Assembly: GCA_905182265.1 (NCBI GenBank)
Contig: CAJJAO010000015.1
Location: 1 to 64,000 of the forward strand
Reading direction: 5' to 3'
Source of the DNA: a gamma proteobacterium HTCC2207
GTDB lineage: Bacteria; Pseudomonadota; Gammaproteobacteria; Pseudomonadales; Porticoccaceae
DNA: 64,000 bases
In this document: one piece after another, positions 48,889 through 59,201 of the stretch
Position numbering within the stretch: the stretch's first letter is position 1
How the letters are laid out: each line of letters opens with the position of its first letter
Translations under genes and position numbers: made by a program
Notes under the pieces: generated by a model
Told to the model about the DNA's origin: nothing
What the model saw: the letters and a program-made list of their open reading frames with translations, nothing else
Databases searched by the model: none

Positions 48889-51552
48889 ATGATTCTCTGG
48901 ATGACAGTTTTGCAGCGAGCAGTTTTAAAGCTCTACCGAATGATTCACCGCGACCTGTGCGCCCTAGCATTGGTCGTTTTGACCGCAGCTTTTTTTGCCC
49001 CAGCTTCTTTTGCCGCAGCACCTTTTGCCGCAGCAGCTGTTGGTGAAGCAGCTGTTGGTGAAGCAGCTGTTGGTGAAGAGGCGCCGCCAACATGGAACTG
49101 TCGTGCAGATGCCAGCGGCGAGTGGGTATGCAAAGAAGAATCTATCACTGAGGGTCAGAGAACAGTACCTAGACCTCCCCATAGCTCCAAAACAAAAGTA
49201 GCCAATCCCGATGAACCCCGCTTGGCCGCGGTGCGCAATCTCGACTGGGTTGAAGAACCCAACATGTCTCCAGAGCAAAAAGCGGCACTAGAAATAAACT
49301 GCTGTGGTGCCTACATAGAGCCCAAAAGAGACTACCCCGATGCCGATTTGGAGCCAGAAGAAGCCTCTCTGCGGGTAAATGCCAACAGCACCGAAGCCTT
49401 AGAGGGAGATATAGCACTGCTAGAAGGCGATGTTCAAATATCTCAGGGTCATCGCCAGATCCGCAGTGACACCGCCACGGTTAATCAAAGCAACCGGCAA
49501 GTCGTATTAGAGGGTAATGTACGATTCCGTGAGCCCGGCATGTTGCTGCTGGGAGACAGCGCCAACATCGATATTGATAGTAAAGAGGTGCATATTGATA
49601 ATGCGACCTATGTACTTCATGAAGCCTCAGTAAGAGGCAACGCCAAAACCCTCTCCCGCAACAAAGACGGCATTATTCTTATTGATGAAGCTACCTATTC
49701 TGCTTGCGAGCCCGGAGATAACACCTGGCAGTTAGTGACCAGTGAAATAAGTATTGATCAGAACACTGGCTTTGCTACGGTCAAAAATGCGCGACTAGAA
49801 GTGAAAGACGTGCCAATCTTCTATTTGCCCTATATTAAATTTCCCGTTGATGATCGCCGCTCGTCGGGGCTGTTGTTTCCAACCATTAGCGCCAACCAAG
49901 AAAATGGTCTGGATTTTGCTCAGCCTATCTATTGGAATATTGCTCCCAATTATGACGCCACCATTACCCCCCGCTACATTCAGGAGCGCGGCCTAGGGCT
50001 GCAAGTAGACTTTCGCCATCTGAATGACTGGTCAGAGAACCAAATCATCGCTAGCTACTTGGATAGTGATAAAGGCGGCGCCGATGATGACAAGATTGAC
50101 CCTATTACAGGCCTGCGTCCCAATCAAAATGAAGACCGCTACCTCACGGGCCTAAACCACAGTGGCGGCGTCGGACGACCCTGGTCTACGTTTTTGGACA
50201 TCAATCATGTTAGCGACGTCGATTACTTTCGCGACTTGGGCAACCTGACTCTTGATGAAAACAGTACGACCCACCTGCAGCGCCGTGCCTCGGCAGGCTA
50301 TAAAACCAAGCACTGGGATTATTCCGTTGTGGCTCAAGACTATCAGGTGATTACCGAGGGGCTAGAGGACCAATACTCTGTTCTGCCGCAGGTTTCAGCT
50401 AACGGCTACTACCGGTTACCCAACTCCCTGGTGATTGACCTCAACAATCGCCACTCAGTATTTAATCATGATGACGACAATGTAGTCACTGGTAGCCGCA
50501 GCAGCATTGACTACGGTATTAGCTGGGACAAACGCTGGAGCTGGGGATACTTTAAACCGCAGATCAGAGCTCGGCACCTGTCTTATAACCTAGATGCAGG
50601 TCAGGGGGCTGATCTGCTAGATGCCAACCCTTCCGTGTCGGTGCCCGTCTATTCCATTGATACTGGCATTTTTCTTGAGCGGGATGTTTTTTGGCTCAAT
50701 GATTACAAACAATTTTTTGAACCACGCCTGTATTATTTGAAGGCTGACTTTAAAGATCAGTCCAGCTTGCCCGATTTTGATACCAGAGAATTCACCCCTT
50801 CCTACGGTTCATTATTTCGCGAGAACCGCTTTAACGGTGGCGACAGAATTTCTGATGAAGACCGGGTGACCATCGCGTTCACTAGTCGGTTTATTGACCA
50901 GAAAACTGGCCAAGAAAGATTCCGCGCCAGCGTCGCACAATCTATTTATTACTCTGACCGCCAAGTAACTCTGTCTGCCGACCCCAGTGCTGAAGAGCTT
51001 AATGAACTGACCCGCAACCAGTCGCCCCTAGCTATTGAATGGGCCGCCCGGGTATCCAAAGACTGGCGTGTGACCAGCGATATCATTTATGACAGCCATG
51101 ATAATGAGCTCGAAAAAACTAGCCTTGGCGTGCGCTACAATGACGGCCAAAATCGCCTGTTTAATTTCACCTATAGATACACTCGGCGACCTGCACGCTT
51201 ATTTTCGAGCATGGATGTGGACCAGGATATTGAACAGGCTGATGTCTCCGCCTTTGTTCCTGTGGCCGGCAATTTTAATTGGGTAGGCCGCTGGAACCAT
51301 GACTTTACCAACAAGAGGGAACTGGAACTCTTTGCTGGTTTCGAATACAACAGTTGCTGCTGGCGTGCTAGTCTAGTTGCTCGTCGCTGGCTCGATCGCG
51401 AAGATGAAAAATTATTCCCGGAAGAAGATCTCAGTGCTAAAAATGGCATCTTTTTCCAAATCCAATTTAAAGGTCTGGCTGGCACTGGCGGTCGGGTAGA
51501 TACAATGCTTAACAATGGTATTTATGGTTATGAACCTCTGGAAAACTTCTAA
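48889..51552 (+). CDS. lptD: LPS-assembly protein LptD
   Basis: LptD is the outer-membrane barrel that inserts LPS into the outer leaflet. The protein of up to 887 aa has a signal peptide (ending ASFA), an N-terminal OstA/LptA-like beta-jellyroll (about residues 165-300, with ALEGDIALLEGDVQISQGHRQIRSD) and a 26-strand barrel ending in aromatic residues. Paired cysteines occur at CC (about 138-139) and NSCCW (near 822), consistent with the disulfides of E. coli LptD. The start is uncertain: ATG at 48940 (MIHRD) gives a compact signal peptide, ATG at 48889 a long n-region; neither has a good ribosome site. The mature N-terminus has a 3x AVGEA repeat. Confidence 0.94.
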   Translation: MILWMTVLQRAVLKLYRMIHRDLCALALVVLTAAFFAPASFAAAPFAAAAVGEAAVGEAAVGEEAPPTWNCRADASGEWVCKEESITEGQRTVPRPPHSSKTKVANPDEPRLAAVRNLDWVEEPNMSPEQKAALEINCCGAYIEPKRDYPDADLEPEEASLRVNANSTEALEGDIALLEGDVQISQGHRQIRSDTATVNQSNRQVVLEGNVRFREPGMLLLGDSANIDIDSKEVHIDNATYVLHEASVRGNAKTLSRNKDGIILIDEATYSACEPGDNTWQLVTSEISIDQNTGFATVKNARLEVKDVPIFYLPYIKFPVDDRRSSGLLFPTISANQENGLDFAQPIYWNIAPNYDATITPRYIQERGLGLQVDFRHLNDWSENQIIASYLDSDKGGADDDKIDPITGLRPNQNEDRYLTGLNHSGGVGRPWSTFLDINHVSDVDYFRDLGNLTLDENSTTHLQRRASAGYKTKHWDYSVVAQDYQVITEGLEDQYSVLPQVSANGYYRLPNSLVIDLNNRHSVFNHDDDNVVTGSRSSIDYGISWDKRWSWGYFKPQIRARHLSYNLDAGQGADLLDANPSVSVPVYSIDTGIFLERDVFWLNDYKQFFEPRLYYLKADFKDQSSLPDFDTREFTPSYGSLFRENRFNGGDRISDEDRVTIAFTSRFIDQKTGQERFRASVAQSIYYSDRQVTLSADPSAEELNELTRNQSPLAIEWAARVSKDWRVTSDIIYDSHDNELEKTSLGVRYNDGQNRLFNFTYRYTRRPARLFSSMDVDQDIEQADVSAFVPVAGNFNWVGRWNHDFTNKRELELFAGFEYNSCCWRASLVARRWLDREDEKLFPEEDLSAKNGIFFQIQFKGLAGTGGRVDTMLNNGIYGYEPLENF
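49033..49077 (+). repeat. Three perfect 15-bp repeats at the LptD mature N-terminus
   Basis: GCAGCTGTTGGTGAA occurs three times without mismatch at 49033, 49048 and 49063, coding AAVGE three times just after the signal peptide. The perfect identity suggests a recent expansion and possible length variation. Confidence 0.92.
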
Positions 51553-52843
51553 ATTTTTATTGAGTACTGCGCTCTCCGCTATGGTGCTATCTATTTCATT
51601 AGCGGCAACGGCTCAGATTCAACTATTGGACAAGGTCATCGCTATTGTGGACGACGATGTTGTTCTGCAAAGCGAGCTCGACCTGCGAATGACCGCCGTA
51701 TATGGCCAGATTCAGCAATCGGGTACCCAGCCGCCTCCCCAAGAAATACTATTGCAGCAAGTGCTTGATCGACTTATATCGGAACGTCTGCAACTCAATA
51801 TGGCCTACAGTGCCGGTGTGCGTATTGGTGATGAGGAACTCAACTTGGCCCTGGCGCGTATCGCAGCGGGCAACAAAATCACCATGGAACAATATGTAGA
51901 ACAGATCCATGCTCAGGGCCAAACCATTGCCAATGTCCGTGAGGAGATTCGTAATGAAATGACTCTGATGCGTGTGCAGCAGGGCAAGGTCATGCGTCGC
52001 ATACGCATTAGCGAACAAGAGTTAGATAACTTTCTCAATTCCGAAGAAGGTCGCTTTCTCACCTCCCCAGATGTCAACGTCGGGCAGATTCTTCTCACCG
52101 TACCCAGCTCATTGAGCTCCGCTGAAACCGATCAGGTTTTAGACAGGGCTAATGACTTGCGGGTCCAAGCGGTTGCAGGCACAGACTTTCGCCAACTGGC
52201 GATTGCCAATTCTGCCGATCAGTCCGCCTTGCAAGGTGGCGATCTAGGCTGGCGTAAAATGGCGCAACTGCCAGGTGTGTTTATTGAAGCCGTTGAGAAA
52301 ATGTCTCCAGGAGAGGTTTCACAGCCCATTCGTAGTGGTGCCGGATATCACCTTCTCAAGCTCTACGAAACTCGCGGTGGTGGTGAGCAGCTTATCGAAC
52401 AACACTTTGCTCGACATATTCTCATCAAACCCAACCAAATTCGCGATCAGGCGACGACCATAGAGCAGTTAAGTGGTCTCCGTGAGCGCACCATTGCTGG
52501 GGAAGATTTTGCCGACCTAGCTAAAGAGTTTTCTGAAGACCCAGGCTCAGGCCTTAAAGGCGGTGAATTGGGCTGGTCCACGCCAGGCATGTTTGTTCCA
52601 GAATTTGAAGAGACTATGGGCACCATTGCGGTCGGTGAAATTAGCTTACCGTTTAGCTCACAGTTTGGCTGGCATATTCTGCAAGTGACTGAGCGTCGCA
52701 AGCAGGACTTCAGTGACAATATTTTACGCAACCGCGCAGAGAACATGCTGCGTCAGCGCAAGTACGAGGAAGAGCTACAGGTGTGGCTGCAAGAAATTCG
52801 CGACGAAGCCTTTATTGAGATCAAAGAGTCCGGTAAGTCATGA
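51530..52843 (+). CDS. surA: Periplasmic chaperone/peptidyl-prolyl isomerase SurA
   Basis: SurA escorts outer-membrane proteins to the BAM complex. I take the ATG at 51530 (437 aa): it yields [16 protein letters not shown], resembling known SurA signal peptides; ATGs at 51515 and 51524 are alternatives. All overlap the end of lptD. After the signal peptide the chaperone domain begins [20 protein letters not shown]. Two parvulin PPIase domains lie at about residues 175-275 and 285-385, each with a LQGGDLGW- or [12 protein letters not shown] motif, followed by a C-terminal helix. lptD-surA-pdxA-rsmA-apaG-apaH follows the E. coli order. Confidence 0.95.
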   Translation: MNLWKTSKFLLSTALSAMVLSISLAATAQIQLLDKVIAIVDDDVVLQSELDLRMTAVYGQIQQSGTQPPPQEILLQQVLDRLISERLQLNMAYSAGVRIGDEELNLALARIAAGNKITMEQYVEQIHAQGQTIANVREEIRNEMTLMRVQQGKVMRRIRISEQELDNFLNSEEGRFLTSPDVNVGQILLTVPSSLSSAETDQVLDRANDLRVQAVAGTDFRQLAIANSADQSALQGGDLGWRKMAQLPGVFIEAVEKMSPGEVSQPIRSGAGYHLLKLYETRGGGEQLIEQHFARHILIKPNQIRDQATTIEQLSGLRERTIAGEDFADLAKEFSEDPGSGLKGGELGWSTPGMFVPEFEETMGTIAVGEISLPFSSQFGWHILQVTERRKQDFSDNILRNRAENMLRQRKYEEELQVWLQEIRDEAFIEIKESGKS

Positions 52844-53868
52844 CATTAAGACTGGCCCTGACACCGGGGGAGCCCTCTGGTGTCGGGCCTGATCTGTTAA
52901 TTCAAACGGTTCAACAGCAGCAGGATGTAGAGATAGTCGCCTTTGCGGATGCCAATATGCTGGCTAAAAGGGCTGAGCTTCTCGGGCTACCTTTAAAAAT
53001 CCTGCCCTTCGATAAAACCCAGACCCCAACACCAACAGCTGCTGGCACAGTCACAGTGGCTGAAGTATCTCTTACCGAGACCGCGGTACCGGGACAGCTG
53101 AACCTAAACAATGCTCCCTATGTATTAAAGACATTAGATGCCGCCATCGCTGCCTGCCAATCTGGCGCCTGCCAGGGCATGGTAACGGGGCCGGTGCAAA
53201 AATCTATTATCAATGATGCGGGCATTAGCTTTTCTGGACACACGGAATATTTGGCGGAAAAGACCAGTACGGCCACCGTGGTCATGATGCTGGCCACCAC
53301 AGAGCTGCGAGTGGCTCTGGCCACCACCCATCTGCCTCTGCGAGATGTGGCTGATGAAATTACTGCCGAACTACTGGGCAACGTTATAAATGTGCTGCAC
53401 CAAGACCTGACAACAAAATTTAACATTGCCGCACCGAGAATTTTAGTCTGCGGACTAAACCCTCACTCAGGCGAAGGCGGCCATCTTGGTCGAGAGGAGA
53501 TTGAAATTATTGAACCTGTGCTGGATCAGTTTCGGGAGCAGGGCCTAGACATTATCGGCCCCCTGCCGGCGGATACGCTTTTCACGGCAAAACATCTACA
53601 AACGGCTGATGCTGTACTGGCCATGTACCATGATCAGGGGCTGCCCGTTTTGAAATACCAAGGTTTCGGCAAGGCTACCAATATTACCCTGGGGCTGCCT
53701 ATTGTTCGCACCTCGGTGGACCACGGTACTGCGCTAGATCTGGCGGGAACCGGCGCGGCAGATAATGGTAGTTTGATTGCTGCTATTCAGGTTGCTTCTC
53801 ACATGGCTCAGCAGATGGCTCAAAAAATGGCTCTTCAATCAACAACTACCAATGCAGGTGCCCTTTGA
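52840..53868 (+). CDS. pdxA: 4-hydroxythreonine-4-phosphate dehydrogenase PdxA
   Basis: PdxA oxidises 4-phosphohydroxy-L-threonine in pyridoxal phosphate synthesis. The 342-aa protein opens [15 protein letters not shown] and contains [40 protein letters not shown] and a metal-binding [11 protein letters not shown]. The last 20 residues are a Met/Ala/Gln-rich tail with a short internal duplication ([10 protein letters not shown]) beyond the usual end. It overlaps surA by 4 nt and rsmA by 4 nt. Confidence 0.96.
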   Translation: MTLRLALTPGEPSGVGPDLLIQTVQQQQDVEIVAFADANMLAKRAELLGLPLKILPFDKTQTPTPTAAGTVTVAEVSLTETAVPGQLNLNNAPYVLKTLDAAIAACQSGACQGMVTGPVQKSIINDAGISFSGHTEYLAEKTSTATVVMMLATTELRVALATTHLPLRDVADEITAELLGNVINVLHQDLTTKFNIAAPRILVCGLNPHSGEGGHLGREEIEIIEPVLDQFREQGLDIIGPLPADTLFTAKHLQTADAVLAMYHDQGLPVLKYQGFGKATNITLGLPIVRTSVDHGTALDLAGTGAADNGSLIAAIQVASHMAQQMAQKMALQSTTTNAGAL

Positions 53869-54677
53869 GTATTAAGCATCAAGCCCGAAAACGCTTTGGC
53901 CAGAACTTCTTGGTTGACCAGCAGATCATTGCCCAGATTGTCTCGGCAGTAGGGCCGAAACCAGACCATAACCTTATCGAGATTGGCCCGGGTATGGCGG
54001 CCATTACTGAACACCTGATCAAGCTATGCCCGAATATGTCGGTTTTAGAGCTCGATAGGGATCTGGTGACGTTTCTTGGGGAAAAATTTGCGGATTATCC
54101 GGATTTTACCATTCATAGTGGTGACGCATTAAAGGTCGATTTTGCTGATTTTCATGACGGCCGTGACCTGCGCCTAGTGGGCAATCTGCCCTACAATATT
54201 TCGACACCTTTGCTGTTTCACCTGTTAAAGATTCGCCACCTGATTGCGGATATGCACTTTATGTTGCAGCGCGAAGTAGTGGATCGCCTGAGCGCTTCGC
54301 CTGGCACTAAGGCCTATGGTCGCCTGTCAGTGATGATCCAATATCATTGTCGTGTCATGCCGTTAATCCCGGTACCGCCGGAATCATTTCGCCCTGCACC
54401 TAAGGTGCAGTCGGCCGTGGTTCGCCTTAAACCCCATACCAAGATGCCCTGTGTTGCAGAGAACGAAACCCTGCTTCGGCAGATTGTTGCCCAGAGCTTT
54501 CAACAGCGTCGTAAAACTTTACGTAATTGCCTGCGCAGCTATCTTGAGCACCTTGAACCAGAGACCGGCGAAGGTACTGTTGTCGATCTGACCAGGCGTC
54601 CGGAGCAATTGTCGGTCGCTGAGTTTGTGGCTCTGTCTAACCATATCAATCAAAGTATTAACAAAGGTAGTAAGTAG
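53865..54677 (+). CDS. rsmA: 16S rRNA dimethyladenosine transferase RsmA (KsgA)
   Basis: RsmA dimethylates A1518 and A1519 of 16S rRNA in late small-subunit assembly. The 270-aa protein has [12 protein letters not shown] (residues 6-17), the SAM-binding [15 protein letters not shown] (38-52), and [15 protein letters not shown] (motif IV). The start is a TTG overlapping the pdxA stop (TTGA), consistent with the RsmA opening. The C-terminal domain has [12 protein letters not shown]. Confidence 0.96.
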   Translation: MSIKHQARKRFGQNFLVDQQIIAQIVSAVGPKPDHNLIEIGPGMAAITEHLIKLCPNMSVLELDRDLVTFLGEKFADYPDFTIHSGDALKVDFADFHDGRDLRLVGNLPYNISTPLLFHLLKIRHLIADMHFMLQREVVDRLSASPGTKAYGRLSVMIQYHCRVMPLIPVPPESFRPAPKVQSAVVRLKPHTKMPCVAENETLLRQIVAQSFQQRRKTLRNCLRSYLEHLEPETGEGTVVDLTRRPEQLSVAEFVALSNHINQSINKGSK

Positions 54678-54698
54678 TCCTTACGATAAATATCCCTT

Positions 54699-55088
54699 AT
54701 GAATAGCACCAGCACCAACGACCCACAGATTACCGTAAGCGTGACCACGGAATATCTGTCAATGCAGTCTCAGCCAGAAGACAACCGCTTTGCGTTTGCC
54801 TACCATATTCGTATTGAGAACAATGGGGACGAAGCTGCGCAATTACTGCGCCGTCATTGGATAATTGTCGATGCTAACGAAGAACGGCAAGAGGTGCGCG
54901 GTGAAGGTGTTATCGGAGAGCAGCCGCTTATACAGCCCGGCGCGGTCTACCAATACAGCAGCGGTGTTGTGATTGAAACTCCTGTGGGCACCATGCAGGG
55001 CTCCTACCATTTAGTAGATCTGAGCGGCCTGGCCTTTGATGCGCCCATAGAGCCCTTTTTACTCTCAACCCCCCTAGCTGTGCACTAA
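54699..55088 (+). CDS. apaG: ApaG/DUF525 protein
   Basis: ApaG is a fibronectin-type beta-sandwich protein conserved next to apaH; its function is not firmly known, though it binds nucleotides in related work. The 129-aa protein has YLSMQSQPEDNRFAFAYHIRIENNG, HWIIVDANEERQEVRGEGVIGEQP and the terminal PVGTMQGSYHLVDLSG, all family features. apaH follows 2 nt downstream. Confidence 0.95.
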   Translation: MNSTSTNDPQITVSVTTEYLSMQSQPEDNRFAFAYHIRIENNGDEAAQLLRRHWIIVDANEERQEVRGEGVIGEQPLIQPGAVYQYSSGVVIETPVGTMQGSYHLVDLSGLAFDAPIEPFLLSTPLAVH

Positions 55089-55090
55089 CA

Positions 55091-55897
55091 ATGACTATGT
55101 ACGCGGTAGGGGATGTTCAGGGCTGCCTGGACCCTCTGCTAGGGTTGCTTGAGCAAGTATCATTTGATCCAAGCCAAGATCAACTTATCTCTGTGGGTGA
55201 CCTGGTCAATCGCGGCCCTAAGTCTCTTGAAACTATGCGCTTCTGCAAAGGCTTAGGCTCTGCCTTTAAGATGGTATTGGGCAATCACGACTTACATCTT
55301 TTGGCGATCGCTCATGGTGTCAGAGGCCCCACTATTAAAGACACCCTCGATGACATTTTAAGGGCTCCCGATAAAGGCGACCTACTCAATTGGTTACAGC
55401 ACCAACCGTTGCTTTTAGAGGCGAGTGGCTACCACTTTGTGCACGCAGGAATACCCCCTATATGGAGCTTAGAGCTGGCTCACCAGCTTGCCGCAGAAGT
55501 TAGCGGCGCCTTGCAGTCAGAGCAGAGTGGCGCTTACTTTGAGTCCATGTATGGCAATCTGCCTGCTATTTGGTCAGACAGCCTGGAGGGGCCGGAACGA
55601 TGGAGAGTTATCACCAATTACCTATGCCGAATGAGATTGTGCACTGCCGAAGGTGAGCTGGAACTCGAATCCCGAAATGCCGTAGAGGGTGCAGAGGCAG
55701 CAGCGCCCTTTTTGCCTTGGTTTACCCACACAAATCGTCAATCTGCCGATCAAAAGATAGTCTTTGGTCACTGGGCTGCGCTAGAGGGCCGCGACTGTGG
55801 CGAAAATGTGTTTGCGTTGGATACTGGCTGTGTCTGGGGTGGCCCTATGCGGCTAATGAACCTAGAGACACAGGAATACTTTCACCAGCCTGCATAA
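55091..55897 (+). CDS. apaH: Symmetrical bis(5'-nucleosyl)-tetraphosphatase ApaH
   Basis: ApaH hydrolyses Ap4A to two ADP and also removes Np4 caps from RNA in enterobacteria. The 268-aa protein has the metallophosphatase motifs AVGDVQGCLDPL (residues 5-16), GDLVNRGPKS and LGNHDLHLLA, with FVHAGIPPIW further on and FGHWAALEG near the C-terminus. It ends the lptD-apaH operon; a bidirectional terminator lies about 110 nt downstream, after a short TACTAAACAT duplication (near 55952-55971). Confidence 0.95.
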   Translation: MTMYAVGDVQGCLDPLLGLLEQVSFDPSQDQLISVGDLVNRGPKSLETMRFCKGLGSAFKMVLGNHDLHLLAIAHGVRGPTIKDTLDDILRAPDKGDLLNWLQHQPLLLEASGYHFVHAGIPPIWSLELAHQLAAEVSGALQSEQSGAYFESMYGNLPAIWSDSLEGPERWRVITNYLCRMRLCTAEGELELESRNAVEGAEAAAPFLPWFTHTNRQSADQKIVFGHWAALEGRDCGENVFALDTGCVWGGPMRLMNLETQEYFHQPA

Positions 55898-56007
55898 AGA
55901 GCATTGAAGACTTGTTAGGCGCTTTAACACCTTGTTTTACACCGCTACCCTATACTAAACATTACTAAACACTTCTGCATACTAAGACACCCCGTTATTA
56001 CGGGCAC

Positions 56008-56036
56008 AAAAAAGCCGAGCAATGCTCGGCTTTTTT
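56008..56036. terminator. Bidirectional intrinsic terminator between apaH and rplQ
   Basis: A strong GCCGAGC-AAT-GCTCGGC hairpin is flanked by six A on the left and six T on the right, so it can terminate on both strands. It separates the plus-strand apaH operon from the minus-strand ribosomal alpha operon. Confidence 0.93.
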
Positions 56037-56067
56037 ACTAGACTGAAACTTCTAACCGAGGGAGCGC

Positions 56068-56469
56068 TTATTCAGCAACTACTTCCAATGCTTCTGTCTC
56101 AATCTCAGCCATTGCGCGACCCACTAGCTCAACATAAGCCATAGGTGCGTTATCACCGGTACGCGGCGCGCACTTAAGCACTCGCAAGTAACCACCAGGA
56201 CGCTCTAAATAACGAGGACCTAGATCGGTAAACAGCTTACCAACGGTTGCCTTGTTACGCAGACGGTCAAAAGCCAGTCGACGATTAGCAACACTGTCTT
56301 CTTTAGCCAGAGTAATTAAAGGCTCAGCAAAACGACGTAGCTCTTTCGCTTTGGGCAGAGTGGTACGAATCAATTCGTGCTCAACCAAAGACGCAGTCAT
56401 ATTGCGAAACATGGCTCTACGGTGAGGGCCCGATTTGTTCAGTTTGCGGCCACTATAGCGATGACGCAT
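56068..56469 (-). CDS. rplQ: 50S ribosomal protein L17
   Basis: L17 is the last gene of the alpha operon. The 133-aa protein begins [20 protein letters not shown], diagnostic for L17, and has a short acidic tail (TEALEVVAE) past the usual end. rpoA lies 54 nt upstream, and a bidirectional terminator lies downstream. Confidence 0.98.
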   Translation of the reverse strand: MRHRYSGRKLNKSGPHRRAMFRNMTASLVEHELIRTTLPKAKELRRFAEPLITLAKEDSVANRRLAFDRLRNKATVGKLFTDLGPRYLERPGGYLRVLKCAPRTGDNAPMAYVELVGRAMAEIETEALEVVAE

Positions 56470-56523
56470 GATTAATATTCCTTAATTCGTTGCTGCTTTA
56501 GCAATAATCTATGTCAACAAGCC

Positions 56524-57519
56524 TTAGGCTAGTTCACGTTCACTTTTCAAACTTGCTGGTGGCCAGTTCTCAAGGCGCATCCCTAGAGACAGTCCTCGAG
56601 AAGCCAACACATCCTTGATCTCGGTAAGAGACTTCTTACCCAGGTTAGGAGTCTTCAGCAACTCAACTTCGGTGCGCTGAATCAGGTCACCAATGTAATA
56701 AATGCTCTCTGCTTTCAAACAGTTTGCAGAACGAACAGTCAGCTCAAGATCATCGACTGGACGTAACAAGATCGGATCGATCTCTTCTTCTTTTTCTTCT
56801 GGCTCTGCAGCAGTCTCGCCTTGAAGATCAACAAATACTGCCATCTGCTGTTGCAGAATAGTTGCTGCGCGACGAATCGACTCTTCAGGGTCCATAGTCC
56901 CGTTAGTCTCAAGCTCAAGTACCAGCTTATCGAGGTCAGTGCGGTTTTCTACACGAGCACTCTCTACGCTATAAGATACTTTGAAGATTGGGCTAAAAGT
57001 AGCATCTAACTGCAGACGACCAATAGTGCGGGTCTCTTCATCATTAATGCGCGAAGTAGATGGCTGGTAGCCACGACCGCGTACAATACGAAGCTGCATG
57101 TTTAAGTTCGTCTTGCCAGAGATGTTGGCAATAACGTGCTCAGGATTAATTACTTCAATGTGACCGTCACTCTCAATGTCACCGGCAGTTACTGGGCCTG
57201 GGCCTTTCACATTCAAGGTAACAGTTGTGTCGTCACGACCTTCCATGACAATAGCAACGCCCTTCAGATTCAGAAGGATCTCCATCACGTCTTCTTGAAC
57301 ACCCTCAATAGAGGAATACTCGTGCTCAACGCCGTCGATCTCTACTTCTATGATGGCGCAGCCAGACATAGAGGAAAGAAGAATACGACGCAGCGCATTA
57401 CCTAGAGTATGCCCAAATCCACGCTCTAATGGCTCAAGGACAACCTTGGCATGCGTTGAATTGTATGACGTTACATCTATATTACGTGGTGTTAGAAATT
57501 CAGTAGCAGAATTTTGCAT
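56524..57519 (-). CDS. rpoA: RNA polymerase alpha subunit
   Basis: Alpha nucleates RNA polymerase assembly. The 331-aa protein has the N-terminal dimerisation domain (about residues 1-232; [19 protein letters not shown]) and the C-terminal promoter/activator-binding domain (about 250-331; LNLT-type segment [26 protein letters not shown]). A short acidic linker ([11 protein letters not shown]) joins them. The gene lies 28 nt after rpsD, within the alpha operon. Confidence 0.98.
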   Translation of the reverse strand: MQNSATEFLTPRNIDVTSYNSTHAKVVLEPLERGFGHTLGNALRRILLSSMSGCAIIEVEIDGVEHEYSSIEGVQEDVMEILLNLKGVAIVMEGRDDTTVTLNVKGPGPVTAGDIESDGHIEVINPEHVIANISGKTNLNMQLRIVRGRGYQPSTSRINDEETRTIGRLQLDATFSPIFKVSYSVESARVENRTDLDKLVLELETNGTMDPEESIRRAATILQQQMAVFVDLQGETAAEPEEKEEEIDPILLRPVDDLELTVRSANCLKAESIYYIGDLIQRTEVELLKTPNLGKKSLTEIKDVLASRGLSLGMRLENWPPASLKSERELA

Positions 57520-57547
57520 AGTATTACCTGTAAGAGCTAAACAGCGA

Positions 57548-58168
57548 TTACTTGGAGTACAGTTCGACGATCAAATTTTCGTTGATCTCAGCCGGCAAGT
57601 CAGAACGATCTGGATTGCGTGTATAAACGCCTTCCATCTTGTTCGTATCAACCGTTAGCCATTCAACTTCACCGCGCTGTGCTGACAACTGCAATGCAGT
57701 TTGAACACGAAGCTGCTTCTTAGACTTCTCACGAAGACCGACAGTGTCGCCTTCCTGAACTCTAAAAGAGGCAATGTTGACTTTCTGGCCATTGACCAAG
57801 ATCGAATTGTGAGCAACTAACTGACGTGATTCAGCGCGTGTAGCACCGAAACCCATACGATAAACAACGTTATCGAGACGCTTCTCAAGAAGGGTCAACA
57901 GATTTTCACCTGTGTTACCTTTTTGACGGGCAGCATCTTTATAGTAGTTACTAAATTGCTTTTCCAAAACACCGTACATACGACGTACTTTCTGCTTCTC
58001 GCGAAGCTGTACACCATAGTCAGACAGACGACCACGACGCTGACCGTGCTGGCCAGGTGCGCTATCTGCTTTACATTTTGATTCTAATGGGCGAACGCCA
58101 CTCTTGAGGAACAAATCTGTTCCTTCGCGACGTGAGAGCTTACAAGTTGGTCCGAGATACCTAGCCAT
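57548..58168 (-). CDS. rpsD: 30S ribosomal protein S4
   Basis: S4 is a primary 16S rRNA binder and, in E. coli, the translational repressor of the alpha operon. The 206-aa protein has the S4 RNA-binding domain (about residues 96-160; [22 protein letters not shown]). The N-terminal zinc-type cysteines are absent, as in the usual C-minus form. It follows rpsK by 12 nt. Confidence 0.98.
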   Translation of the reverse strand: MARYLGPTCKLSRREGTDLFLKSGVRPLESKCKADSAPGQHGQRRGRLSDYGVQLREKQKVRRMYGVLEKQFSNYYKDAARQKGNTGENLLTLLEKRLDNVVYRMGFGATRAESRQLVAHNSILVNGQKVNIASFRVQEGDTVGLREKSKKQLRVQTALQLSAQRGEVEWLTVDTNKMEGVYTRNPDRSDLPAEINENLIVELYSK

Positions 58169-58180
58169 TTTCTATCTCCC

Positions 58181-58573
58181 TTACACGCGACGTTTTTTGG
58201 GTGGACGGCAGCCGTTATGCGGTACTGGCGTCACATCCGTAATATTAGTAATTTTGTAACCAGCGTTATTGAGTGCGCGAACAGCGGACTCACGACCGGG
58301 GCCAGGACCTTTGACTTGTACATCAAGGTTCTTCAAACCATAGTCTTTCGCTGCTTCACCGGCGCGCTCTGCAGCGACCTGGGCGGCAAACGGGGTGCTC
58401 TTACGAGAACCGCGGAAACCAGACCCGCCTGACGTAGCCCAAGAGAGTGTATTCCCTTGGCGATCAGTGATAGTAACAATCGTATTGTTAAAAGAAGCAT
58501 AGATGTGAGCTACACCATCTATAACTGTCTTTTTGACCTTTTTACGGGCCGGCTTAGTTGCTGCTTTTGCCAT
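58181..58573 (-). CDS. rpsK: 30S ribosomal protein S11
   Basis: S11 forms part of the 30S platform near the E site. The 130-aa protein has the typical core [32 protein letters not shown] and the C-terminal [19 protein letters not shown]. The lysine-rich N-terminus (KPARKKVKK) is normal for the family. rpsM ends 15 nt upstream. Confidence 0.98.
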   Translation of the reverse strand: MAKAATKPARKKVKKTVIDGVAHIYASFNNTIVTITDRQGNTLSWATSGGSGFRGSRKSTPFAAQVAAERAGEAAKDYGLKNLDVQVKGPGPGRESAVRALNNAGYKITNITDVTPVPHNGCRPPKKRRV

Positions 58574-58588
58574 TAGAAATGATCCTAA

Positions 58589-58945
58589 TTATCTTTTTAT
58601 GGGACGACGTGGACCCTTACGGGTGCGCGCATTCGTCTTAGTACGCTGTCCACGTACGGGCAAACTACGACGATGACGAAGGCCGCGATAGCAACCTAAA
58701 TCCATCAATCGCTTGATATTCATGCTGTTTTCTCTACGAAGATCACCTTCAACGTCGTTTTGCCCTACGGCAGCACGCAGTTGATCTAACTGGGACTCGT
58801 CTAGTGCAGAAATTTTTGTGTCCTCTGCAATACCCGTCGATGCACAGATTTTTCTGGCAGATGGGCGACCAATACCAAACACATAAGTCAGTGAAATCAC
58901 TGTGTGCTTGTTATCTGGAATGTTGACACCGGCAATACGGGCCAT
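58589..58945 (-). CDS. rpsM: 30S ribosomal protein S13
   Basis: S13 contacts the 50S subunit and the P-site tRNA. The 118-aa protein begins [14 protein letters not shown] and ends in the basic [17 protein letters not shown] tail. It is the first gene of the alpha operon; the 127-nt gap to rpmJ carries a candidate promoter and a hairpin, and in E. coli S4 binds this leader to repress the operon. Confidence 0.98.
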   Translation of the reverse strand: MARIAGVNIPDNKHTVISLTYVFGIGRPSARKICASTGIAEDTKISALDESQLDQLRAAVGQNDVEGDLRRENSMNIKRLMDLGCYRGLRHRRSLPVRGQRTKTNARTRKGPRRPIKR

Positions 58946-59001
58946 TCAATTACTCCACTATCACTATGGGTTTAAGCAGTATTCTTGCACTAAATTCCTC
59001 T

Positions 59002-59026
59002 AAAAAGCAGTCTTTAAGACCTACTA
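59002..59026 (-). other. Hairpin plus U-run in the alpha-operon leader
   Basis: On the minus strand, AGTAGGTCTTAAAGACTGCT (59026-59007) folds into an 8-bp stem with one bulged G and a 3-nt loop, followed by five T (59006-59002). It lies only a few nucleotides after the predicted start site, so it might be a leader attenuator, part of an S4-binding structure, or a terminator for rpmJ read-through. Confidence 0.45.
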
Positions 59027-59038
59027 AAAAGGCGCGGT

Positions 59039-59067
59039 AGAATACCGATAGATCTATCAAAAATCAA
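59039..59067 (-). promoter_or_regulatory. Candidate promoter of the rpsM-rpsK-rpsD-rpoA-rplQ operon
   Basis: On the minus strand, TTGATT (59067-59062) and TATTCT (59044-59039) are separated by exactly 17 bp. The -10 is followed by a GC-rich segment (ACCGCGCC), the discriminator type found at promoters under stringent control. Expected start near 59032, about 87 nt before rpsM. Confidence 0.55.
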
Positions 59068-59072
59068 CCAGA

Positions 59073-59189
59073 TTATCCCTGGCGCTGCTTATGACGAGGC
59101 TCGACACTACAAATAACTCGAACTACACCTTTGCGGCGGACAATCTTACAATTACGACAAATCGTTTTAACCGATGCGCGTACTTTCAC
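59073..59189 (-). CDS. rpmJ: 50S ribosomal protein L36
   Basis: This 38-aa protein starts with GTG and reads [19 protein letters not shown], then a C-terminal part with Cys and His ([14 protein letters not shown]). The C-x2-C...C...H set is the zinc-binding type of L36. It lies 12 nt after secY, as in E. coli, and ends the spc operon. Confidence 0.96.
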   Translation of the reverse strand: MKVRASVKTICRNCKIVRRKGVVRVICSVEPRHKQRQG

Positions 59190-59201
59190 AGCATCACCTC
59201 T

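Noticed and set aside
48945..49278. Antisense reading frames over the LptD N-terminus with repeated residues
   Set aside because: They mirror the in-frame 15-bp repeat of lptD; no ribosome site and no resemblance to a family.
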